The notes beneath the pieces were generated by a model. The model was not told the origin of the DNA. It did no database searches and saw nothing but the letters and a program-made list of their open reading frames with translations. A DNA stretch of 64,000 nt from the NCBI RefSeq assembly GCF_037975245.1, contig NC_092569.1, forward strand, positions 14,464,501 through 14,528,500. Direction: 5' to 3'. The stretch is from Apostichopus japonicus (lineage: Eukaryota; Echinodermata; Holothuroidea; Aspidochirotida; Stichopodidae). Both the position numbers and the translations under genes were made by a program. Positions 34,481 through 43,489 of the stretch are shown piece after piece (the first letter of the stretch is position 1; every line of letters begins with the position of its first letter).

Positions 34481-35964
34481 TGAAACATCTTCATGACATA
34501 CAGGTATGGGTTCACTTAATAGACAAGATGCAGTTACAGTTAGTAACAGATCTGCTAAATTGTGGGTAGCAATAAAAAATGTGGGAACATAGTGGATCAA
34601 TACTTGACATTCTAGCATGTTATGTGGGTGGGTGGGGATGACGTCTAACATTAGGTGTAAGCATTTGAAAATTGTGGTCCATTTTGCAGATTTAGCATAT
34701 TTTGTGGTCACTTGGTTTAAATATATACTGTATACCTTTAAAGCCTCTTACTATCACTTTAAAGAGAGATTCTAAAATCCATGTTATCTCCTAGCGTGTT
34801 ATGATGTAATCATTTCCCTATTGGTGGTAAACACTGTGTAGGTATCTATCTACTGTACACTATACTGTACGTCATACACAGTTGTGCACATTGAAGCTAT
34901 ATTGTTTTGACAAAGTCTGTAACTGCTGTATATATACTAAGGATCTAAGCTTTCATTGTTTACATTCCTTCCCAGGAGAAGGAAGAAGGTTTCGTCAGGG
35001 GGAATTTTCTACAAATGTAACAACAGATTTCAAAACCCACTCATTGCATATTGCGACACCCCGTGCTTCGTAAAAGGCTCACACAGTGAACTTCCACATA
35101 CACATGCTATCCACATGGACAGCTGATGACTGGCATCAAGCCAAATCTCGTTCAAACTTCATTCATTGGTTCTTCAATAGTGTGGGTTGTCCAAGGATAT
35201 GAATATTCATAAGTCATGCATAAACATACAATACAGTAGAGCTCATTTCTCCACTGGGTGCAATTTTCTCAGTATTGTTTTGTAATGTCAGAGTCTTTTT
35301 TTGGAAATTGCTTTTTCTTTTTGTTGAGGTTGGAAGGTTTCTATTAATACTTAAAAAAAAGCATGGTCCAGAGGACATCTGGAATACATTAGCTGGAAAA
35401 GGGTGAAAGAAGGGTCAGAAGAAATAAAGAGATCTATGCAAAAATAGTATCAATATGCTTTGCCTTTGATTTCAAGTGTTATTTTGCAGGTTGAAAAGTT
35501 GAACACACAAATTCTCCATATGTTTACTGTGGCAGTCATATATTCAATTCTTAATAGCACTTTTAAAAGCTACACTAAGTAATGAACATCTGGTAACAGT
35601 GATTTACGAGATATTTTTCAAGGAACAGGAAAGATGAAATTTGCTAAATGTTATTGGTTACTATGGTTGATTAATTTAATTAAGTAGAGAGGCCCACCAA
35701 AATAAGGAACAAGACAAACAGGAACTGCAAAAGCACCCACACATGTGCATACTTTACTGTATGTATGGGAACTTCCAGAGATGGTTCTGTCAATCAGCAC
35801 ATGTATGCAGCACAAAGCTTGTCAACAACATTTGCACCAACAAATATGGACGGCACTTTCTCAGAAGGCAAATTTATGAGGAAGTTTGACAAAGATTTTT
35901 TTTTTCATTATTGGGGTTTTAAGATTATGTGTACACCTGTGTTGTACAGTAGTGTAGTGTAGTA

Positions 35965-36188
35965 GATCCCTCATTAGCTCAAGCCGTTGTCATAGGTGTG
36001 TAATATCTAGCTTCCCTTTCTAAGGGACTCGTGATACTACACTTGAGGTGCAGTAGCGCAGACATCATCATGTGGCTATATGTACAGTAGTCTCAATGTA
36101 AGGGGACCAGTTGAAAAAGCTGATGCAGTTCTTTTTTTTCTTTCTCGTACCCAGGCTCTATCTTGGGTGACTTCACCTAAAAAGTTAT
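35965..36188 (+). mobile_element. tRNA-headed SINE sharing the body of the U2-headed element
   Basis: Starts GATCCCTCATTAGCTCAAGCCG, an A-box-like TTAGCTCAAGCCGT, with GGGACTCGTGATACTA about 35 nt further as a weak B box. From TTCCCTTTCTAAGGG onward it aligns with 8230-8376: GTGATACTACAC, ATCATCATGTGG, TGTAAGGGGACCAG, and a 3' hairpin CCCAGG-CTCTATC-TTGGG then GTGACTT--CCTAAAAAG. Confidence 0.6.
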
Positions 36189-36986
36189 AAAACCAGCAGC
36201 TATGTAGGAATTACTTTCACAGTTGGTCCAGAAATTGTGAGAATATCACCTACGTAGAACCCTCATATGTACAATAGTTGGGAAAGGTGTGTGTATTGCA
36301 ATGGGGGCATTGCATTGATAATATTGTTATGGAACCAGTCAACAATTTACTTCGAATTTAAGTTCTCTGGTAAACTGCGGTAAATTTTATGCAGACTGTA
36401 AACCCTGTTCAAACAGGTTGCCGAAATCAATGGCTGGAAGCTGTGTTAAGGCATTCAGCTAAGATGTTTCATATAGCAGATTACCGCAGGGAATGCTGTC
36501 ACAATGGTCCCTACTTCCATTTCCCTCTATCCCTCATCCCCCCTGCCATCATTCCACTTTCAACTGTACCTGCACATATCAGGCACGCATGTTGATTTAT
36601 TATGACTGTCAGCTTTTTACATGTACAGACACTCTGACCCCAATTTAAAACTACATTTACTTTGCTCCTCGCTTACCTGTCTCCTCACAACCTTAGCATA
36701 TCGTTCTACCGTGTCTAGAATGAACTTGTAACCCAATTTAAAACTGTAATACAAAACAGCAGCAAGTGTAGATAGGACAAATAAGTACTACATATATATT
36801 AAGTACACACTTAAACTTCTTACACTGTCTAAGATATTAACCTCGGCACATGTCATGATGTCATAATCAATGTTTTGCCTAAGGAGAGTCCAGAATTTTG
36901 GTCAACAATATACTGAAATTTTAATTAAATATTTTTTCCCCTTTCTCTAGCCATTCATCCCTCTCTATCTCTCTCTCTTTCTTCAG

Positions 36987-37125
36987 GCTGGTGTCACAGG
37001 AACGGTGATCGGTACGTTGGGTCCCTTTGACGACATCACAGCCAACGGTACCAAACACAGAACGTCGGTTTACAGCTTTGTAGTCACGGAGGAATTCGAA
37101 TTATGGGAGGACAAACTCAGAATAG
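36987..37125 (+). CDS. NUDT3/4-like: Diphosphoinositol polyphosphate phosphohydrolase, exon 3
   Basis: Acceptor CTCTTTCTTCAG (36986), donor GTAAAA (37126), phase 0 to 1. AGVTGTVIGTLGPFDDITAN completes the Nudix box (AGV), then KHRTSVYSFVVTEEFELWED and KLRIG follow. KHRT-VY and WED are diagnostic of NUDT3/4-type enzymes (substrate-binding face). The donor is followed by a long A-run. The frame is intact. Confidence 0.95.
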
Positions 37126-37399
37126 GTAAAAAAAAAAAAACAACAGTTGCGCTTCGGCTGTCAACTGTTACATGCTGTACAGTGTAAACTGTTTTATAGT
37201 TACAGTTTTATAGCAAACTGCTGTAATGCACTAATTATGCGTCCATGGATACTTTTTGCTGTATCGTTTCATGTTTTTTTACTCTCCTTCTTGTCGTTTT
37301 GTTGTTTTTCTTCTTTCATTTGTTCTTCTTCTTTTTCTTCTTCTTCCGTTTGACGGGGCCTGTATCTCAACTGTAAATCCCCCAATAGTTTCTGCAGTT

Positions 37400-37765
37400 A
37401 CAGGTGTTTGTTTATAAGTCTCACGCCTCGATTGATCTGGCTTCTTCCCAGAGTAGATTTTGTGGATGGGTAATTTGCAAGGCAAGGCACTTTATCTCCA
37501 TTGCCCCTCTTCACCCAGGTGAATAAATGGGGACTTGCGAGGTGACTTGTAAATATAGTTGCGTGCGCTGGTTTGTGGCTGCACCCTATGGGAAGTCCCC
37601 CAGGGGACACGTGGCTGTGGTGCACTATGGTGCCCCAGGAGAGATTGTTTGAATTGTGCACACTTTGGTGTGTAGGTGTGACAAGTTACCAATGACCAGG
37701 GTTAAGTACAGCGCAGCGAGACTTTATTGTAAGTTGCGCTATATAAGAACTGAGAATTATTACAG
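37400..37765 (+). mobile_element. SINE-like element (GCGCTATATAA tail)
   Basis: Carries AAGGCACTTTATCTCCATTGCC, CACCCAGGTGAATAAATGGGGAC, AAGTCCCCCAGGGGACAC, and ends TTGCGCTATATAAGAACTGA-ATTATTA, a tail seen in a widespread marine-invertebrate repeat type. A second copy lies inverted at 50610-50892. Confidence 0.7.
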
Positions 37766-39110
37766 TAATTATACAAATTGCACTCTAGTGCAGTATATAG
37801 TAAGACTGTATGCATAACATGCTGTATAATTTAAGAGCTGAATTTTAAAATAGAGATGAAGTGGGGATACTATTGTTTATAGCTCAATGAAGTGTCCTCC
37901 CTGTTGTGTTTAGTCTCAATACCTCGGGGAACCCATACCCAACTTCCTTATTAAGTCTCCTGTCCCAAAGATCAAGTTTTACGATGTTTTTCTTCCCTTT
38001 CCCCATGCGCTCAATAAACTAAAGAAAGCCATTATTTAAGTAGCTCTCATTAGCCTGATGAGAAATAGCGATTGGATTGTCCTCATGTGGCTCCATCCTT
38101 CATCTTCTGCTAGTGCTTCTCATCTAGGTCTGTTGTTATTATATACTATTTTTTTTTTTTTTATATAGCTCACTGTTGAATATACAAAAGTTGACCTACA
38201 ACAACAAGTAATTGTTTTCTTGTTAGCTTGCTTGGGGGGGGGGGAGGGGGGGTTGCTGATATTTTCTCACCTCACTGACATATATCATAAATCCTTATAA
38301 TCCCTTATACTCAGTTGGCTTGATTAGAAGACAAAACTCAGCTGCTTAGTTCACAAACTTGTCTTAGTTCACAAGTTTGTCGTTTGGTGAAAGGAAAGGT
38401 GTTTTATAGTTACAACCTGGTATTACAGATTTGTGTATATCTGTGTATGTGTATAATATATACATGGGACTGCAGAGTTTAATTTGCTCTTGTTTACACA
38501 ACATGACACAGATTGGGTGACATAAGTAAAATTCCAATTAACTGTGAACGTTGCTGTCAGGCCTTCCCCTTGGGGGTGCCTCTGGTTGTGGGAGGATGAA
38601 GTATTAAGTACTCATAGACATGACGTAAGTAGCCAGATTGATGGAGACGTAACGACGATGGAAATCACGTACAGCCTGCGTGTACAATGTCAGAGACAAT
38701 AAAACAGAAACACGTCAATGGAGGTTTAGTGAGGTCATAGTGCAGTGCCTGGGTATATATTAGACCACGGTATATATTAGAGTGTACTTCCAATTTTAAT
38801 TTCCAAATAGGTGTGTTATAAGATGATAAATTTATAGAGCATCCAATCAGCCCCCAGTTTCCAGTGCTGGATGATACATGTATGTACAAAATAGTGAAGA
38901 AAAATAGAAATTAGAAAATAGTTCCCCTTGAGCGATACAAATTTGGCACATGGTAACCTATAAGCTCCTCTCTCAGTGACGAGATCATTCCGGCCTACTG
39001 CCCTCCTTCTTATTCTACCACCGAAATTAGTGTCTGGAGCACGTAACAAGAGTAGAAAGGTCTTTATCCTACTGTAGCTTCAGTATCTTGACAGGTCTAG
39101 CCTAGTCTGA

Positions 39111-39200
39111 TCATGGAGCTATAAACAGAAGGAGAAAACCCACTTTGAAGTATCATTGTAACCGACAAAATTTGATCGCCATAAGTAAACATGCCTCAGG
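39111..39200 (+). mobile_element. CCATGGAGCTATA MITE fragment
   Basis: TCATGGAGCTATAAACAGAAGGAGAAAACCCACT equals the right end of the element at 49994-50278 read in reverse, followed by ATCATTGTAACCG which lies further inside that element. An internally deleted, one-ended copy. Confidence 0.65.
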
Positions 39201-39659
39201 GCACAAACACGGGTAAAGCCATCATCAGCTATTACGTAATCCTGGTACAAAGGTCATTTCGTATATAGCGTCCCTCACAACATAGCAACAGACACTCCGA
39301 TCCTAACGTATATGTAATTGAAATAGTATACACAGTACTCATATATGTTACGTTACGCATACCTGTAATAATTTCGATCGGAATATATCTTTCATTTCTC
39401 ACCGAATCATGCGAAGATTCGTACTTAATAATTAATTGTTTATCTCAGCATATATTTCATCGCAATATATGAACAAGTAATGGCGAAATAGGTACTTTTA
39501 GTCAAGTATTTTCCGATAAAACTTTTCTTCGTTCGTTAGGCAAATAACGTTAGCGATGTTTGTTATTGCATTGGGAACCTAGTGTTATAAAATTAACAAA
39601 ATTAATTTAACACGAAACATGGCTGCCAAAAAACTTTGCATCCGCCGAGGACATTAGAA

Positions 39660-40320
39660 ATATTCATGCTACAGGATATAGTTGAATTTATGGTGAAGCT
39701 GATGATTGAAGAGTTTGAGAGGCTGGATGTTCCAGACGACATAAATTTGGAAGATACATTAATTGTTGAAAAACATGAGGAACAAATTCTAAGATAATTA
39801 GCAGGTTATGTGCCATTTGCCCTTAAAAAACGTTATATGAAAGTTAAGAGTACTCAGAATGCTTTAATATTTTTACAGTACTTAAACTGTATGTCTGTTG
39901 CAGGTGAAGTAAAGCCTGGGTGGAAAAACAAAATAGAGGTGGATTACTCTTAGTTAATGATAATATTTTCATGCTTTTCAAGACTGGAATTTCAGACAAA
40001 GCAAATTTTAAACATGAAGACCTTGCTTATTTTGAGAAATAAAAATGTGAAAGACCATCTTCTGCAAAAACTTCTGCAACACGAGCCAGTTCAGAATCGG
40101 TGGGCAGATCTTGTTAAAGAATTGTTAAACGAGGACTTAAGTGGGCAGTTGCTTCAAATTTCATACGTTTGTTGTTTATTGGGTAAAATTAATAGTAAAT
40201 GCTTTTGTTAGAATGTAAATGGAGATAAGTTACAAAAAAGGAAGACTTCTTGTAGCAAGAAAGGAGAGAAGCATTCAGAAAAGAATTGGCAAGTGAAAGC
40301 AAGGAGTGAAACTGAGAGTA
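39660..40320 (+). pseudogene. Decayed transposon-type ORF of unknown family
   Basis: With stops and frame changes, three frames in turn give EKHEEQILR-stop-LAGYVPFALKKRY, then NRGGLLLVNDNIFMLFKTGI, then HLLQKLLQHEPVQNRWADLV and a Lys-rich end (KGEKHSEKNW). The words AGYVPFALKKRY and NRGGL-LVND recall a multi-copy uncharacterised protein that I have seen in cnidarian and echinoderm genomes, probably carried by a DNA transposon. I cannot name the family. Confidence 0.5.
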
Positions 40321-41519
40321 ACATGATTGGTATCTATATATCTTGATTTTATGATAATTATGTTGTATACTTACATAGTTCGTTTGTTCTTTCCATGGCA
40401 AACCTTATCTTTCAAGCTTATAACAAGTTTACTTTAGTTCAGAGAAATATAGTGGAACTAGAATATTGTCAGTTTTGTACAAATTAAAAGTTTAAACTTT
40501 GTTGTGATTTGTTTCCTTGTAAATTACAGTATATTGATTTAGGTCAAAGGTGACACATGCTTTCTCTTCAACACCACCTACTGTAGGTCTGGTAGGTAGG
40601 ACACCATCCGCTCTAAATTGGACTATGGCAGCATCGCCACAGTGACAACCACAAAACTCACCTTCGCAATATTTACACCCTCTTGAAAGAAGCACTTTAG
40701 CTCAGCATGGAAGATTTCATCCCTTTCTTTCTGTTGGCAAAGCTTAATCTTCTCTACACCCCCAATATCCTCACCAGCATTTAGAATCCTTCCCACAACT
40801 TTCGCAGATGCCGAACTCCCTATCTCTCAAAAGTAAAACCCTCATACTACCTTTGGCATTTGGAGCTCCATAAACTCACCATCAATACCATCAAGCTGGC
40901 TCCTTCTCTTGACCCACCTTCACTCCTTCAGACACCCACTAACCCCCCCTCCCACCTCACTATCTTCCTAGGCCTTGTGCCAGCAAAATTGAAATATATT
41001 TAGCTACATGAGTTTACTTATATGGACATAATTCGAGCACAAAATGTGATTTTAATCCCCAATGGGCACAATGTAACCATTAGTAACAGCCAGGATGGCA
41101 TCCCTTCAAGTCGCTTGACCACTACACTCTGGTTGACAACTTGACTATTCAATGTTATGCATATGATTATAAGGGCACCTTTCCCTTCATTTATGAGAGC
41201 TGGCAAAAAACAGAACAGCAAGTTGGAGTTCCTTTACTGTATATATTGTACTAAAAAAGAAAATAAAACTACTTCACAAGATAACATGAAAACTATACAA
41301 GATCAAATCACCACATTGTTATTTAAATATACTGTACTAGTTCCACCAAAAAATAATCTAGAGCACATGGACAAATGACAATGTTCTTCTAACAGAAATC
41401 CCCACTTTAAGTACTAGTACAACAAAGGTACAAATAAAAAATTAAAATACTGTGAAATAAATCTACTGTAGTGCTATACAGAACAATCAAATCAGTTTGA
41501 GTTCATTTACAGTACTGTA

Positions 41520-41832
41520 CAGTGGCGTAGACAGTGTGGGCGAGTTCCCCCCCCCCACAGAATTTTTTGGGGACGTGAGTGGTGACGGTGACAAATCATA
41601 GGGAGCAAAAAATATTTAAATGTACTCCTCTTAGTACACAAATTCAGTTCAAAGAATGGAAACGATAACAACCCCTTTGAATCTTAAGCCCTTTTTTAAA
41701 CAACATTTTTCAGGGGAGGAGGATGCCCCTTATACCCTCCCCAGGACGTTGTTCCACCGCTTAGTGCCTGAAAATGGGGACAGAAGTTGACTTTGCCCCC
41801 CACCCCATACCAGAAACCTGGCTATGTCCCTG
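41520..41832 (+). mobile_element. hAT-type MITE with 8-bp TSD
   Basis: 313 bp with ends CAGTGGCGTAGACA and TGGCTATGTCCCTG (inverted, four mismatches). Flanked by GTACTGTA at 41512-41519 and 41833-41840. The target lies in one of the TACAGTACTGTA palindromes common in this intron. Confidence 0.85.
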
Positions 41833-42097
41833 GTACTGTATTAATCAAAGAAAACATTTATGCAAAAGATTTTGAAAAATCTATAGAACATTAACTCATT
41901 ATTACAATTTACCAGTTCCACGTAAATAAAAATTCTGTTACTTCACATGGAAATGTACTGAAAAATTGTTCCATACATAAAGTGAAAAAAGTTGGTTTAA
42001 CTGCGATCTGCTTCCTCCTCTCTTGGCCTTTTGCGGCAGTAACTACGTAATGAACTGATTGCCTTGGAACTTGCAACCATCAAGGACAAAACATTGT

Positions 42098-42439
42098 ATA
42101 ACAGAGAGCATTTTACTGTTATCACAAGAGATCATCCACACTGTAACCTCCAGTGTAACTTTCTACAACCAAAACCCTACACCTGTTTGTGCACCTTTTA
42201 TTATGTAATCTTCAGCAGGATGTGTGGTTAGCTTCACACTAGCTTAACCACTGTTTATGTAGACAGAGTAACATCCTGTCCCATCCTCTTGTAATCCATT
42301 GTAAAAGAGTATATAAGATGCAACTTTCACCATTTGTATTTAGTAGCATACATCCAGCCAAGGAAGATACAATATACTCTGCATTAAACTCAACTACTTG
42401 TTTGTGCCTTTATTTTCTTGTTCATATACCGCTGTGACA
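42098..42439 (+). repeat. 5' LTR
   Basis: 342 bp from ATAACAGAG to GCTGTGACA. The T at 42097 could belong to the LTR instead, which would make the duplication 4 bp (ATTG). Compared with the 3' LTR it has 15 extra bases, TAACCTCCAGTGTAA at 42144-42158. Confidence 0.95.
42310..42317 (+). promoter_or_regulatory. LTR TATA box
   Basis: TATATAAG in the 5' LTR, with an ATTAAA poly(A)-like hexamer about 70 bp downstream (42383-42388), a normal U3/R arrangement. Confidence 0.65.
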
Positions 42440-42462
42440 ATTTGGTGGAGGAGCAAAAATTC
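42440..42462 (+). other. Primer-binding region
   Basis: Directly after the LTR, ATTTGGTGGAGGAGC; the TGGTGGAGGAGC part could pair with a tRNA 3' end reading GCTCCTCCACCA. The tRNA is not identified. Confidence 0.55.
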
Positions 42463-42478
42463 CTATTTTAAGTTTTAC

Positions 42479-43480
42479 ATGACACGTTCTCCGTATTTCC
42501 TTCGTTCATCTACTCGTTTCACAATGGCTTCAACTGTTCCAGCAATTGCACCCACCCCTTATCATGGGTTATCTACAGAAAATGCCAAGCGTTGGCTGGC
42601 TCGCTTAACCCAGTTTGTAACACTTAAAGGCTGTAAAGATGAAGATGCCTTAGCTATGTTTGGACTACTCCTTAGAGATTCTGCTTTGGATTGGTTTACT
42701 TGTCTTGATGACTCTGTCAGGAAAGACTTCACACAAGTCAAAGCTGCGTTTTTGTTACGCTTTCAGGATGTGGTGCCCACTTGGCAAAGACTAAGCTCGT
42801 TTTTTACAGCTAAACAGGAACCAACTGAAACTGTTAACGATTTTACATCTAGGATGAGCATGAGGGGTTCAGATCTATCTCTCTCGTCAGAACAAATTGT
42901 CCAGGCTACTCTGGCAGGCCTACTTTCCCACATCAGGCCCTTTGTCCTACAAAAAGACCCTACCACTGTCGAGGAAATACGTAGGGCGGCAAACCAACTC
43001 GCCACTTCTGTGGATTCGTCACGACAGGAAGAAGTGTTGATGGCTGTCCAAGGATTAGCAGACCAACTCCAACAGCTAACCACAACCCAGGAGAGCTTTG
43101 CAGATCGGTTACATTCCCTATCCACTACGGTAAATGCAGCCTCACTGGACCAGTCTCACAGTGGAAGGAGAGGTCAACCACCACCATCTCCGCAAAAACA
43201 GGGGAGACGGACCTGGCAGAAATCTTCCCCTCCATCACAGGATGGCCCGAGTCCTTGGCATCGTCAACCATCACAGACACAGCGTGCTTGTTCTGGGTGT
43301 GGTGAGTACGGTCACTTAAGGTCTTATTGTCATGCTCAAGATCTTAGCTGTTACAACTGTGGTAAACTAGGACATATAGCTCGAGTATGTAGGTCTGGCC
43401 GTTATGTACCCCCCTTTTACCCAACCAACCCCTTCCTCCAATCTTCTGGGCAGCACCAGAATGATCAACAGCCCCAATAG
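42479..43480 (+). CDS. LTR retrotransposon Gag
   Basis: 333-residue capsid/nucleocapsid precursor. I take ATG 42479 because the earlier in-frame ATG at 42398 is inside the LTR. The N-terminal two-thirds is a retrotransposon gag domain (DWFTCLDDSVRKDFTQVKAA, RFQDVVPTWQRL, residues about 80-160). The C-terminal part is Gln/Ser/Pro-rich with two CCHC zinc knuckles, CSGCGEYGHLRSYC (about 271-284) and CYNCGKLGHIARVC (about 291-304). The ORF ends at TAG 43478-43480, immediately followed in the same frame by pol. Confidence 0.93.
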   Translation: MTRSPYFLRSSTRFTMASTVPAIAPTPYHGLSTENAKRWLARLTQFVTLKGCKDEDALAMFGLLLRDSALDWFTCLDDSVRKDFTQVKAAFLLRFQDVVPTWQRLSSFFTAKQEPTETVNDFTSRMSMRGSDLSLSSEQIVQATLAGLLSHIRPFVLQKDPTTVEEIRRAANQLATSVDSSRQEEVLMAVQGLADQLQQLTTTQESFADRLHSLSTTVNAASLDQSHSGRRGQPPPSPQKQGRRTWQKSSPPSQDGPSPWHRQPSQTQRACSGCGEYGHLRSYCHAQDLSCYNCGKLGHIARVCRSGRYVPPFYPTNPFLQSSGQHQNDQQPQ

Positions 43481-43489
43481 CAATTACTG
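43472..43489 (+). promoter_or_regulatory. Candidate stop-codon readthrough site between gag and pol
   Basis: The gag stop reads CAA-TAG-CAA-TTA, the tobamovirus-type context UAG-CAR-YYA that promotes efficient readthrough. gag and pol share one frame, and pol has no in-frame AUG until about codon 156 after the stop, beyond the protease active site. Both facts point to a Gag-Pol fusion made by suppression. Confidence 0.75.

Larger units (their letters stand above)
28897..36986 (+). other. NUDT3/4-like intron 2
   Basis: 8.1 kb with scattered TACAGTA palindromes, a candidate MITE (31824-32366), two related dispersed repeats (34068-34480) and a tRNA-headed SINE (35965-36188). I see no further exon. 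Confidence 0.75.

Noticed and set aside
40492-40695. Cysteine-rich minus-strand ORF (CKYCEGEFCGCHCGD)
   Set aside because: No splice sites, signal peptide or known motif spacing; it lies in a repeat-rich intron.
42398-42478. Earlier in-frame ATG for gag
   Set aside because: It lies inside the 5' LTR, upstream of the primer-binding region; the first ATG of the internal region is 42479.
42763-43125. 120-codon minus-strand ORF opposite gag
   Set aside because: Shadow of the gag frame, with no motif.
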